Shown here piece by piece: positions 1 through 11,352 of a stretch of DNA of 64,000 nucleotides; within the stretch, counting starts at the first letter, position 1, and every line of letters begins with the position of its first letter. The stretch lies in assembly GCA_011037195.1 (NCBI GenBank), contig JAAEAF010000212.1, forward strand, positions 284,988 through 348,987. Direction: 5' to 3'. The notes beneath the pieces were generated by a model. The model did not search any database. It was not told where the DNA came from and was given only the letters and a program-made list of their open reading frames with translations. The DNA comes from Triatoma infestans (lineage: Eukaryota > Arthropoda > Insecta > Hemiptera > Reduviidae). Position numbers and translations under genes: made by a program.

Positions 1-200
1 TTCCTAGATAAATGAATGTCTTCTGGATATCTAGGGCGGAACCTTCAAAATAGAAGTCTTTAATATTTGAGAGTTTCCCAATATTATATAAATGGTAGAA
101 CCAGAAATTGTATTGAAGAAGGTACTTGCAACCCCCACCACCACCTCTATATTTATGTTAGAACCACTCGGTGAACATCACAAGTTGAAAGAAAATTTGT
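1..200 (+). repeat. TCTGG-family fragment
   Basis: AATATTATATAAATGGTAGA and the following TATTGAAG-GGTACTT resemble the internal block of forward copies (compare 62125-62175). Degenerate; no gene seen. Confidence 0.45.
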
Positions 201-204
201 CGAT

Positions 205-1838
205 TGTGTCAAATTTTCACGTGAATTGAGTTTCCACAGGAAATATATGTTTCATGTTCCTCGGAGTGGGGGAACAAAGTTTTAGCGAATGGGCAATAAC
301 TGTTTGTGTTTTTTAACAAAATATCTCCAAAAATGAAAAATTGCAAGAAACTAAAACTTCATATTCTGTTTATGTACTGGTACACCGCATCTAGACAGGA
401 AGGGCAGTAGCCAGTGCGACTTTATTGAATGTTTTTTTTTTTGCAGGTTTTTGCGATTTTCTTTAGAATTCCTATACTATCTAGACAGTTATATACCTAT
501 CACTTTTAGTGGACAATTTTTCCCAGAAAAAAAATATTTTTTGGGGGGTTTCTAAAAGAATGGTGGCGTCGGCTTTGCTCTAAAGTTCCAGGTCAGTATA
601 CTGTACCGTACTGTCACCTATATAATATTAATAACCATTAGGATTATTGCTTATAATACTAATAGGAAATACACAAGAGCAACTCCAGACAGCAGTGACT
701 GGTGGGAAAAGCTGCGCCGCAAAGGATTGATCATTAATACCTCCAAAAGTAAGGAAATGTGCGTAGGTAGAGAAGAGGAGGAATCATCATTCCGAATTCT
801 ATGCAATGGAGAAGTTCTGCAGACAGTCACTGACTTGGAATATCTAGGATCGATGATCAGTCGGGATGGCAGAATTGATCAGGAGGTATTAAATAGGATA
901 AAGAAAGCTAACGGCGTATTCCAGCAAATAAGCAATAGACTGATTGGAAAGCAGGAGTTATATAACCTGATGCTAAATTAGTACTATATAAAACGGTGTC
1001 CTTGCCTGTGCTCCTTGATGGTACTGAAAGCTGGATGATGCTGGATAGGCATGCCAGTAAGCTGTCGACGGTGGAAATGCGCTTCCTGGGTAAAACTAGG
1101 AGGGATTGCATAAGGAATGCGCGAATTATAGATAAGATCTCCAGGTTCAGCCAGCGGGGTAAATTTTGGAGACCCGACAGTTGTGATGGTTTGGCCATGT
1201 TTTGAGAATGGAAGATAGGCTCAAGGCTAAACAAATGCTCGATACCAGTCGTGTTGGCAAGAGAGCAAGAGGTAGACCTCGACTCATGTATGAGGAATAT
1301 ATTGAAAGACTCGGCCAGGTAAGAGGGGCATCTCTTGCGGGGATAAGAAGGATGGCACGGGATCGGGACCGATGGAAGGGCTGGGATTGGGGCTGCTTCT
1401 CCACGCCTTACGGCACAAAGGAGATAGGGAAAGAAGAAGAGAAGAATTATTGCTAGAATTCCAAATTTGAGAAAAATCGTTTAACCGGAAGTGGGACTTT
1501 TGTGTAAAATAGTTTTTTGAGTTGTTTTGTTTGCACTTCCTTTTTAAGAACGGCTGCAACGACTTTATATGCTGGATCGCATAGTTCAAATTTTATAACT
1601 TTTATTTAGACGATTTTTTCCCGAAAATTGATTTTCGGGGGAATTGTGTTATTAGTATTTTTAACGCTGTCTTCTGGACTACAGTGTAGCTTTATTGAAA
1701 TAACAACCTGCCACCCTGTAACCTCACCCTTCTATATTTAATGTTAGAGCTCTGAAAAAAAATTAAAGTCTAAATAAAATGTGTCAACTTTATAATTGTG
1801 AGAGGAAATGGTGTGAGTGTTTCACACCAGAGTTATTA
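205..1838 (-). repeat. TCTGG-family copy, interrupted by LINE
   Basis: Reverse copy: the ACAGGAAATATATGTTTCAT block at the left, an internal block with GCGACTTTATTGAATG, and the hairpin end GTGTGAGTGTTTCACACCAG at 1812-1831. It is split by the LINE at 652-1445; the 9-bp target duplication confirms the join. Confidence 0.8.
652..1445 (+). mobile_element. 5'-truncated LINE fragment, C-terminal RT region
   Basis: Three overlapping coding pieces in different frames match the end of a LINE reverse transcriptase. The first (727-981) has SKSKEMCVGRE, LEYLGSMISRDGR and a following KANGVFQQISN. The second (996-1205) has GTESWMMLDRHASKLSTVEM and GKTRRDCIRNARI. The third (1202-1456) has RMEDRLKAKQ, RGRPRLMYEEYIERLG and RMARDRDRWK. 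The insertion is bounded by the 9-bp duplication ATTATTGCT at 643-651 and 1446-1454, and ends in a GAA-rich 3' tail. Frame breaks make it a pseudogene. The style recalls the endonuclease/RT proteins of RTE-like LINEs, but the clade is uncertain. It interrupts a reverse TCTGG copy. Confidence 0.85.
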
Positions 1839-2629
1839 TTATTTTTATCGTTTATATTTATAAATATCGCTGCGCATATAGTATAAAATTAAATTTTTAA
1901 TGCTTACGTATTTTAAGCAAGACAATGATATCAAAAGAGTGCTAACAGCGATGTCACTGTCATACAATTAAGTTTGAGTACATATTCTAAATAATTGAAA
2001 TGTTTATAATTTTCTTTTTTTTCCTTGTTTTTTTAAAAGAAGAACATCTCAAATTCAATATATCTGTATTATCCTGGAAATCTTCAATATAATCCTCGTG
2101 GTAATTCAATATCCGTTGTATTTACTTTATTTATCTCCGCGAGGATTACTTTTATCTCGATTCCTCACTCCCTCACCCGACACACACACACACACTCTCT
2201 TTTAGACTATCCAATAAATTGAAAATCCTTGTACAAATACAACACAATCTTTTCTCAACTGTTTAAAAAGAAAATGCTATTTGCTGGATCCATATGATTC
2301 CATGTTATATTAGGTGTTTTTATTTTCTTATTTTTATCTCTTTCTTCAAAATGGTTTCCAAATAAATAATCCATTTCTTTTTTGGTGTATTATCGAGAAT
2401 ATTATGGACTGGCGCCACTTGAATGGTGACTACACTATAGTCCAGAGAAAACAGTTGCGCAGTTACTTGTGAAACTTCTATAATCAATATTCTCAGATAA
2501 ATGTTTATCTGAGTTATATCTAAATTCATTTGTTGCATTCCAAGTTTTAAAAAAATCTTGGAGGTCATTTTCCCGGAAAATTGAAAAAAAAAAATGCTCA
2601 GCAACCAATTAGAGCCACCGTACCGGTTA
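1839..2629. other. No gene; AT-rich intergenic or intronic DNA
   Basis: A short (CA)n run lies at 2182-2196. Apart from A/T runs and TTTCCCGGAAAATTG near 2570, which may be an old TCTGG scrap, nothing is recognised. Confidence 0.5.
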
Positions 2630-2860
2630 ACTGATTTTCTACAAATTTGAAATTCTAACTGTAATTTTAATTTAATATAGCTTATGATGTAGACACCTAA
2701 AGAAAATCCGCGGAAAGCATTTCCGGAAAAAATCTCGAAACACTAGAGAAAAAATATTCAATAAAGTCAATCAAGCACTTCCGCTTAAGAAAATTTCTAA
2801 CGCGGTGGTGCGATTTTTCGTTTTTGAAATTTTTGTTTACCCGGGTATGTCATGCGTTTA
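2630..2860 (+). repeat. Degenerate TCTGG-family fragment
   Basis: ACCGGTTAACTGATTTTCTAC followed by AAATTTGAAATTCTAACTG-type text and GCACTTCCGCTTAAG match internal blocks of forward copies with many changes. Confidence 0.5.
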
Positions 2861-4249
2861 GCATATCTTTTTTTATGGGTCCAAGGGTCTTTTGGAGGGG
2901 GCTACATCAACGTCCAGCATCACTAATCATACGCAGGCAGCACTGTCCATCATAGGACAGTGAGTTGTAGTGGGCTTTCGTTGGTTGAGAAAATCTAAGG
3001 ACAAAACGTCTGTTACACGAACCAAGTATGATATCCAGCACGTTGTTATTGCACTAATCCTGTCTCCGGAATTCTGTTTTTATTGTATTCATAATAAAAA
3101 TAATATTAGCCAAGAAATTATAAAATATGAAAAAGAGTTCAACCAATTCATGGTATATTTTATGTTTCTACGAAGAGAAATGTTATTATAAACTACTACC
3201 ATAAAAACTTTCGATATCATATGTATATTTGTGCCTTGGGTAGTGGGGGGAGGGAGGAGGGAAGCGCAAGGAGTTTGGTTAGATGAGTACATAAATTGAA
3301 GAAAGAAGTAAAAAGAAAAAAAATAAATGGATAAAGGAAACAGGAGAAACGTAACGATAGAGGATGAGAAAGGATGATGAAAACAGAATTCTATGTGGGA
3401 TGATGTAGATAGAGAGGTATGATAGAATGTGGATCTTAGGACATGTTCCCTGGCGAGGGTGCGGGCAGATTACAACAAAAAGGAAGTACAGGGTTTCTGG
3501 AAGTTGGAAGAGAGGAAGTTAAAAGATTGGTATTGTTGTATGGGGTAACCATTAAACTAAGCGAGCGCCAAAAGAGACAGAGAGAGTGAGTGTAAGAGTG
3601 GTACATATACAAACCAAGGAGATAGTTACTCAGAGAAAGAGGATGTTGGTGTGAAAGGAGTAAGAGAAGAAGAATATGTGAAATAGGAGAAGACTACATT
3701 CACATACAAAGAGGAATTGGAGAAGATGGGGCAAGAAAGAGAGAGAAAATCAAGTGGTTGTCATTCATTGGCCTGTACCTTCCTCTAGAAGAGGGGGAAC
3801 TTGCTAAGGCAAGCAATACAAACCAGCCTTTAGTCCTTTTACTCTCTCACCCTCTCTCCGTCCTCAGATATACATCTACACCCAGTTCGTCGAAGAGGTG
3901 AGGACTGAGAAGAGGATGTTCTATATATTTCCAGCTACTAACACAAACTGTTTTGGCTATGTACACGTTACTTGGAGAAATCACTCCAAGAAATTTACTC
4001 TGTCAGCACATATAGATATACAAACCCGTGCACATAAACACATGATGACGAAGGAAGTAATATATCCAGGCAGTAATACTCTCTTCATCACAATCTCTCT
4101 TACTTTCCTTCATTCTCTCTCTTTTTCTTTTATTAATATTTTAAGCAACAGACCAGATCTTAAAAAAGTCCGTAAAAAAAAGAAAAGTAAACTAATGTCC
4201 GCTTCACTTGTGTTCGAAACTTTTATTTCTGTATTTCTTTTACAGTCCC
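2861..4249. other. No gene; contains purine-rich stretch
   Basis: A hairpin of 8 bp (CACTGTCC-ATCATA-GGACAGTG) is at 2941-2962. From 3240 to 3760 the plus strand is strongly purine-rich (many GA, AGG and GAAG runs). No coding frame longer than chance and no repeat recognised. Confidence 0.5.
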
Positions 4250-4468
4250 AGGTATTAAAATTAAAGTGGTAGGCCTCTAGCTTGTAAAGTTTACAGAAAA
4301 TCGTTGGAGCCATTTGTTTTTTGTTTCTTCGAGAAAAACCCTGAAAACATTCAGTAAAGTCCCGTTTCCCGGTTGATGGATTATGACCGAAATCTCAAGT
4401 GTTATATGTGTTACTGTAGTTTCAGAATCCTGTTATTTTTCTTTTTGAGATATTTTGTTTCCTCCCAT

Positions 4469-4518
<50 letters not shown>

Positions 4519-4712
4519 ACACACACACACACACCACACACACATACACACACACATACACACACACACACACATACACACACACACACACACACATACT
4601 TTATAGAGACCATAATAAGCTAAAAAAAATACATTTTTTTCGAGACTCAATTTCGAACATTTGACACGATCGCAACATATCCATTTCTTGACAGCACTGA
4701 AAGTAATAAATT
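4250..4712 (+). repeat. TCTGG-family 3' part with (CA)n
   Basis: AGAAAATCGTTGGAGCCATT, GAGATATTTTGTTTCCTCC, a long (CA)n tract (4471-4597), then CATTTGACACGATCGCAACA and a weak GAAAGTAA end. Confidence 0.8.
4471..4597. repeat. (CA)n microsatellite, about 127 bp
   Basis: Imperfect CA repeat broken by ACCAC and ATAC variants. It sits at the usual internal microsatellite position of the TCTGG family. Confidence 0.97.
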
Positions 4713-4784
4713 TAAAAAAAGTACTCGTATAATACCACCAAGAATACTAAAAAGATTAAAACATTTATCTATTATTAGATATTT

Positions 4785-5262
4785 CTTGATATAATACTTT
4801 CTCTTATTCCTAGTATTGAGAAAGTATTGTAATCATGTCAAATTTTAGATATGGAGTTTTCACCGGATATATCCGTTTTGATCCCCAGAGCCCAAAAACA
4901 GTGATTTTTAGCAAATGGTCTCCTTTGTGTAGCTAGCTACACTTTTATTGGAAATGTTTCTCTGGGAAAATTCATTTAAGGGCAGTTAAGGGGGAGGGGT
5001 GGGGTTATGTTTTTCTCTAAAGTGCTATCATAGTTGATTATACATTTCTACCATCCAAACAAAATTAATTAGAAATAAATAGATGGCCAAAATTCCGACT
5101 TTCAAGAAAATTAGTTTACCGGAAGGGCGTTTTTACTGGACAGTTTTTTCAGTTTTCGACGAATTTCATTAAATTTGGTACACTAGCTATAAAATTTGTC
5201 AATTATAATTTTGAGAACTGGAGTAAGAGATAGTTGTGTGAGTGTTTCACAACAGATTTTTT
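4785..5262 (-). repeat. TCTGG-family copy, short form
   Basis: Starts TACTTTCTCTTATTCCTAGT, has GGATATATCCGTTTTGATCC, the TTTAAGGGCAG and GTGCTAT blocks and ends GTGTGAGTGTTTCACAACAG at 5238-5257. Confidence 0.85.
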
Positions 5263-5294
5263 TTTTGTTTTAATGAGAAAAGGTTGTGGGACTG

Positions 5295-5398
5295 GTTTAC
5301 AGAATTCAGTAAATCGATTTTTAGAAGCAAGGGTTCTTAGGGAAGTAGTTGATACTGTAGGAATGTGGGACCCTAGTTTGCCAATAACGCCCACCTAG
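5295..5398 (+). repeat. Low-copy dispersed repeat, copy 1
   Basis: Contains CAGAATTCAGTAAATCGATT, TTTAGAAGC and TTTGCCAATAACGCCCACC. The same landmarks recur inverted at 47752-47893, so this is a separate dispersed family of unknown type. Confidence 0.6.
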
Positions 5399-5701
5399 TG
5401 CTACTAGCTGGGGGGGTGTTGAAATTTATTTGAAACGACTGATTTATTTTAAGGCTCTTTTATTCTGTATTTATCTGGGAGCGAGCGGAGATTCGCTTAA
5501 GATATTTTATAAAAATAGTTAATTTATAGCGTTTGACTACTTTAGCGTTCTTTTTTAGTGATTTACTTTAACGTATTAAGTGTTTTCTTTCAATACATGA
5601 CTCTAGCGATTCTTGCAATAAATGATTTGACTTTATGGTATGTGATAGCATACGAAATGTAAAGAAAATCGATTAAAATGAAATAAAATAAAAAAAAAAA
5701 T
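5399..5701. other. No gene; AT-rich
   Basis: Only A/T-rich sequence without a recognised repeat or frame. Confidence 0.5.
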
Positions 5702-5914
5702 CACTAAAGTGGTATTGCCGATTGAGGAATTTTAACAGATAAATTGCTGTCGTTTCCCATACATAGTAAATATCCAGACTGAATATCTACATACCCACAC
5801 GTATTCAGGGGAGCTCAAAAAAAGGTATATTTCCGGTGAAAACTCGATATCGAAAATTTGACACGATTGCAATACTTGACTTCCTCTTACTAAGGAGTAA
5901 GAGAAAGTAAAAAA
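5702..5914 (+). repeat. TCTGG-family 3' end
   Basis: TATTTCCGGTGAAAACTCGA, TATCGAAAATTTGACACGAT and the terminal hairpin CTCTTACTAAGGAGTAAGAG followed by AAAGTAAAAAA. Confidence 0.9.
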
Positions 5915-6415
5915 TCTGTTGTTTTATTGGAAAAGAATTTGCTTTCATAAAACATTTAAAATTGAAGAGATAATTCAGAATGAGAAGGTGAATTTTCCAG
6001 AGCGATCAATAATAATAAAATAACCAGCAATATCTCCGTGGAAAATCCATGTACTAAATAAATAATGTTGTGGAAAAACTCAGCTTTCTAATACTTGATT
6101 TATATGGTATTTCAAAAAGATTAAATTTATATTAATAATTTAAAAAAATTAAAAAAAAAAAATCAATTAATCTAATCAAACCAATTAATGAGAGGTATAT
6201 TAATTAATTAGTCTGGCCGTTTACCAGATGGGGTTTAATTACTAGTACTTTTGAATTATTATATAAATGGTTCAATTTGTTTACAGGAGATTTAGTTCAG
6301 CCGTTGTTGTTGGATGTAACTTGGATGTTGGATATTTGTAGAGAGGAGTGGCCTAAGCTACCAGCTGAAAGAGTTTTCCTACAACATTGTGTAAAGTGTA
6401 CAGTGTGTACAATGT

Positions 6416-6463
<48 letters not shown>

Positions 6464-6984
6464 TGAGCTAAGAGTTTGCATTGTAGTTTCGCAAAAATTC
6501 AATCAGTTATATATATCAAAACTACCCCCTCAGTATGTAGGTTTTCTGTGAATGTTGGTAGGGGTCAGAGCTGGCATTGAGTGCGGGGGGGGACTCGCAA
6601 AGGATGCCTGGTTCTTTGATGAAGTCCATTTTCTTCTTTGTGGTGAAAAGTATGGTGTACCAACTTATTTAAAACTAAAATATCAAAATCTGCAGTAAGA
6701 TTTTCACAAGATCTTCGCTAAACTGCATGTAACACAATTAAAATTGACTAATTTAATTTTTTTTTTTGTTTTATTAATTAGAAAGTTTTATTAATTGTTT
6801 TAGTTACCCTCAAACAAAAATGTCACAGACCTTCCGGAACACTTCCCTTAAAATCGATTTTTCTGATGATAAAAATGTTTAAATACAATTAATTGGTTTA
6901 TATATATATCGAGGCATTTATTTAGTCCTTGATTTTCAATAGGAATCACTACAGAGGAAAGCTTAACCCAGTTACAGTTCCGTT
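5915..6984. other. No supported gene; contains (GT)n
   Basis: AT-rich, with a (GT)n microsatellite at 6421-6461 (about 20 units). A 3'-acceptor-like TTTGTTTACAG before 6287 and a 60-codon open frame are present, but nothing in that frame resembles a known protein. Confidence 0.5.
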
Positions 6985-7285
6985 AGGAACCGCAGGAAAT
7001 CTGGTGTAATACCCTCACACCGCTTTCCCTTACTCCTCTTAACACACCAACGTACAAAATGACAAATTTTCTTTAAATTTCACCTTAAATTTCGCTCATT
7101 TTTCCTGACATAAATATATAGACGGGGTGGGGAGTTCCAACTACCAAACCGAGGCAGATAGAGAGAATGATTACATTGTAGTTGAGCGCAATCATATTGA
7201 ACAGACAAACTTGAATTTTTGTCATAGACGCCTCAGAAATATCTAAAAAAACAATGATTCCAGAAAAATGTTACAAATAAAAAAA
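6985..7285 (+). repeat. TCTGG-family 5' end, diverged
   Basis: ATCTGGTGTAATACCCTCAC followed by CCGCTTTCCCTTACTCC is a mutated 5' hairpin and inverted-repeat motif; the AAATGACAAATTTTCTTTAA that follows also fits. Confidence 0.65.
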
Positions 7286-8243
7286 TCTGGTGTGAAACAC
7301 TCTCACAACTTTCTCTTACAACGTTCTCAAAATTATAATTGACAGATTTTATAGTTTGTGTACCAAATTCAATGAAGTTCGTCGAAAACTGAAAAAACTG
7401 TACAGTAAAAGTACACTTCCGGTTTACTAATTTTCTTGAAACTCGGAATTTTGGCCATCTATTTATTTTTGTAATTAATTTTGTTTGGATGATAGAATAA
7501 TTGTATAATCTACTATGACTTTAGAGAATAACAACCCCACCCCTCCTCCAAAAGTGCCCTTCAATGAATTTTCCCCAACAAATGTTTTAATAAAAGTTGT
7601 AGATCATTGTATGTTTAGTTTATATAAGAAGTTTCATTTTTGAGAAAATCGCGAAAAAGTGAAAAAAATCATTTAGTAAAGTGGTAATGTAAACGCACTT
7701 ACGGTTATCCGATTTTTTTGAAACTCGCAATTTCAACAATATATTCAATTCTAATTAACATTATTTAGATGACAGAATGTCTAATAAAGTGAAATAGCAC
7801 CTTAGCTGAAAATCTTACCCCACCCCTTCCCCCTAAACTGCCCTTAAAGAATTTTCCCAGAGAAATGTTTTAAATAAAAGTTGTAGATCTTTGTATGTGT
7901 AGTTGATATTCCATTTGAACAAAATTCGGCGGAGCCATTTTTGAGAAAATCGCAAAAAAGTGAAAAAACCCAACAAGTACAGTGCTACTTCCGGTTAAGG
8001 AATTTTGACAGATGACCCACTGTCAGATGCCATGGTGATACCTAAATGGAATATCAAGTTCTACGGTTTTTCGTTTTTTAGCTATGCTGTTCACATGCAC
8101 ACACACACACATAGACATTTGCTAAAAACCACTTTCTTTTTACTCAGGTGACCTCAAAACGTATATTTCCGGTGAAAACTCGATATCGAATATTTGACAC
8201 GATTACAATATTTCCTCTTACTAGGAGTAAGGGAAAGTAAAAA
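7286..8243 (+). repeat. TCTGG-family element, near full length
   Basis: From TCTGGTGTGAAACACTCTCAC at its 5' side to CTCTTACTAGGAGTAAGGG-AAAGTAAAAA at its 3' side, 958 bp. Internal order: two tandem units carrying CACTTCCGGTT-type and CCTTCCCC/CTCC-rich blocks, a partial third unit ending GACAGATGACCCACTGTCAG, then (CA)5, then TTTCCGGTGAAAACTCGATA. Confidence 0.9.
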
Positions 8244-8876
8244 GGCAAATGTTACAAATAAAGGAAATCGTTATGGTCGTTTCCGAGAAAATTCCAAAAA
8301 AAAAAACTCAAAATCTAATCTTCTGTAGAGTCGCATTTCTAGTTAACCGATTTTCTTCAAATTTCAAATTCTAGCAATGCTTGTAATTTATATTAATATT
8401 ACATATATGTGGCAGAACCATACATTGTACTGAGCTGGTACTTTGGAGGTAAGATTAACGCTCAATTTTCCCGGGAATATGTTTCAAATATAGGTATTTA
8501 AGAATTTAAGTGTGTATGTAGTATACGATGTGTAAAGAAAATCGTTGCAACAGTTTTCAGAAAAATCGTGAAAAACTGAAAAAAAAAAACACTCAGTAAA
8601 GATACACTTCCGATTGGTGGATTTTGCCCGAAACCTTCAACAGATAGATGGTGGTTGTACCTCAACGGAAATCAATTTGAGTTTCCTAAGATTTCGTTTT
8701 TTAGATATTCTCTTAACACATACACACACACGCACAGATCTTTTGCTGGAAACATTTTTTTTCTTATTGTGATGTCTATGGGGACATTAAAACATGTATT
8801 TTCTGCTATTAACTCAATTTCAAAAATTTGGCACGATCCCAATACTTCCTCTTAATAGCGGGAAGAGAAAGTAAAA
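8244..8876 (+). repeat. TCTGG-family copy, 5'-truncated subfamily member
   Basis: Carries the CGCATTTCTAGTTAACCGA variant of the internal block, a (CA)n-like ACACATACACACACACGCAC, and a mutated 3' end (CCTCTTAATAGCGGGAAGAG-AAAGTAAAA). It lies directly between two longer copies in the same orientation. Confidence 0.8.
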
Positions 8877-8888
8877 AAAAAAAAAAAA

Positions 8889-9728
8889 TCTGGTGTGAAA
8901 TACTCACACAACTTTCTCTTACTCCAGTTTTCAAAATTGTAATTACAAATTTTATAGTTTGTGTACCAAATTTGATGAAAGTCGTCGAAAACTGAAAAAT
9001 ATGTTCAGTTAAAGCGCACTTCCGGTTTACTAGTTTTCTTAAAGCTCGGAATTTATCTATTTCTTTCCAATTCATTTTGTTTGGATGATAGAATTGTATA
9101 TTCAACTATGATTAGCACTTTAGAGAAAAACAGAAACGTACCCCTCCCCCAAAAGAGCCCTTAAATGAATTTTCCCAGAGAAAAGTTATACATAAAAGTT
9201 GTAGATCTTTGTATGTTTAGTGTACATACGTAGTTTCAAGAAAATCGTATGAGCCATTTTTGAGAATATCGCGAAAAAGTGAAAAAAATCATGTAGTAAA
9301 GTGGTAAAGTAAACGCACTTCCGGTCATCCAATTTTTCTCAAACTCGGAATTTCAACAACACATTTAATTATAATTAATATTATTTAGATGATAGAATTG
9401 TACAATAAGCTGAAATAGCACTTTAGAGGAAAACCTAACCCCACCCTTCCCCCAAAAGTGCCCTTAAATGAATTTTCCCGGAGAAATGTTTTAAATAGAA
9501 GTTGTAGGTCTTTCTATAGTAGTTGATATATTAGGTTTAAAGAAAATCGTTGGAGTCATTTTTGTGAAAATTGCAAAATAGTAAAAAAATTAGCTAGTAA
9601 AATGGTACTTCCGGTCGAGGAATTTTGACAGATAACGTACTGTCAGATCCCATGGTGATACCTAACAGGATATCAAGTTTCAACTTTCTACGGTTTTTCG
9701 TTTTTGAGCTAGGCTGTTCACATACACT

Positions 9729-9759
<31 letters not shown>

Positions 9760-9874
9760 ACACTCAGACCATTTGCTAAAAACCACTTTTTTGGACTCAG
9801 GGGACGTCAAAACAGATATTTCCGGTGAAAACTTGGTATCGAAAATTTGACACGATTACAATACTCGTAAGTGA
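8889..9874 (+). repeat. TCTGG-family element, near full length
   Basis: Begins TCTGGTGTGAAATACTCACAC; ACTTTCTCTTACT at 8911-8923 is the subterminal inverted repeat. Three tandem units of about 300 bp follow (each with TGTAGATCTTTGTATG-like and TTAAATGAATTTTCCC blocks), then TCAGATCCCATGGTGATACC, the (CA)n tract 9727-9754 and TTTCCGGTGAAAACTTGGTA. The 3' hairpin is partly lost. Confidence 0.92.
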
Positions 9875-10845
9875 AAAAAAAAATAAAATAAAAAAAAAAG
9901 AAATATGTGCAATATATAATTTATTTTTAAAATATTATATTTACATAAATACAGTCTAACGTAGAGATTCAGTTTATGCTACAACCTCCTAGCTATTTAC
10001 AATTAATTACAAAGGATAAAAAAAAAAAATTAAATCAAATCAATATAATTAAGGAAATGAATTTTGACAAAAAACCGTAAGTAATGCAGTGTGTACAGTA
10101 ATATTCCGGATTGGGACAGAAACTGATAAGAATATTGACGAAGCAATTGATCGGAATGACCAAATATAGCTTGGTAATTGATTTCGTTATAGTGCGGGGT
10201 TATCAATGATGGTAGAATCCATTCCAAAGACGTTCTACCACCATTCTAGTTATTTAATAATATTTCCTAATTATAAATTTACTGTACGCCTTGAAGAGGA
10301 AGGCATATATCGTATACTCTGTTAATAAGGTTACCTAAACTGTAAGTAAGTTTGTATTATATATAGGTACCAAGTGAAGGATATAAATTCCTTTAATCTT
10401 ACTTTATGAAGTAGCATGCACGCGTCTAGGTCTAGACACACACATACTTCTATAATATATATATATACATAATCTATGTACACACGTTACACTTTAATAA
10501 CGGTATAGAGCTTTCTGTAAAAGAGTACATAAAACACTTGTTCACTCCGATGATGGTGGAACCGTTACACTCGTGAACTCTGGTGGTAGACAAAGAGACT
10601 ATCTGCTAAGTAGTAGTGGAGCTTTTAGTAAGAAAAAAGAAAAGTTCCATCTATTTGGGGATTTTCTTTATGTTACTTTCTTTTTCTTACTTAACGAAGT
10701 TAGTTGCGTAATTTTATATATGTTTTCTTTTTCCCACTGAGAGAGGAAGTTTCTGCGATCGTGTCACATTTTTTTTTATGTTTACTTACACACCGGAAAT
10801 AAAGTTTTTTTTAAGGTACACTGAATATACAAAAAAAGTCTGTTT
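9875..10845. other. No gene; AT-rich
   Basis: Contains A-rich tracts, a short TATATATATATATA run near 10460 and no recognised repeat or coding frame. Confidence 0.5.
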
Positions 10846-11262
10846 TGTAATATTCACACAACACTCTGTTATTTCGGTCAATAAATGGACAAATTTACTC
10901 TAAATTTGAAATTTTATTCATTTCCTGTAACATACAAATGTAATAGCAGCACACGTATCGGAAGTGATTACATTGTAGCCTAGATGACATCGTCCAGCAG
11001 CATCTGAAATTTGACGGCTGATATTCCTCAGAAACGCATGAAAACGGTTGTATTCAGAAAATTGTTTGTGGTTTAACCAAAAATCTTTATACCCGTTTTT
11101 GAAAAAACCTCCAAAACCTATTCTGTGAAGTCGCACTTCCGGTTTTAATTTCTTTTCTTCAAATTTGGAATCCAAGCAATGCTGCTGATGCACTTTAATA
11201 TTGTACAGATAACAGAACCATATTAGAGGACAGTTTAACGTCCCCCCTTCCCGCACTAGAGA
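10846..11262 (+). repeat. TCTGG-family 5' part, diverged
   Basis: TAATATTCACACAACACTCTG (mutated 5' motif), CAAATTTACTCTAAATTTGA, GAAGTCGCACTTCCGGTTTT and GAACCATATTAGAGGACAGT are in forward order. Confidence 0.7.
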
Positions 11263-11274
11263 TCCTGAAAAAAA

Positions 11275-11352
11275 ATTAATTTACCTGGGAAGCTGCCAAT
11301 TTTAACTATGTAAATTATGTATTAAGGGACAGTCGTATGAGTGTTTCACATC
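11275..11352 (-). repeat. TCTGG-family end fragment
   Basis: GGGACAGTCGTATGAGTGTTT followed by CACATC is the 5' hairpin end in reverse orientation, directly after a forward fragment; the two form a broken inverted pair. Confidence 0.7.

Noticed and set aside
3898..4272. 124-codon frame
   Set aside because: No domain, AT-driven composition, and overlaps a TCTGG fragment at its end.
4373..4664. Open frames of Thr-His or Cys-Val repeats on both strands
   Set aside because: They are translations of the (CA)n microsatellite and have no coding value.
6277..6471. Frame after a TTTGTTTACAG acceptor-like site, as a possible exon
   Set aside because: About 50 codons with no recognisable domain, no donor, and it runs into a (GT)n tract.
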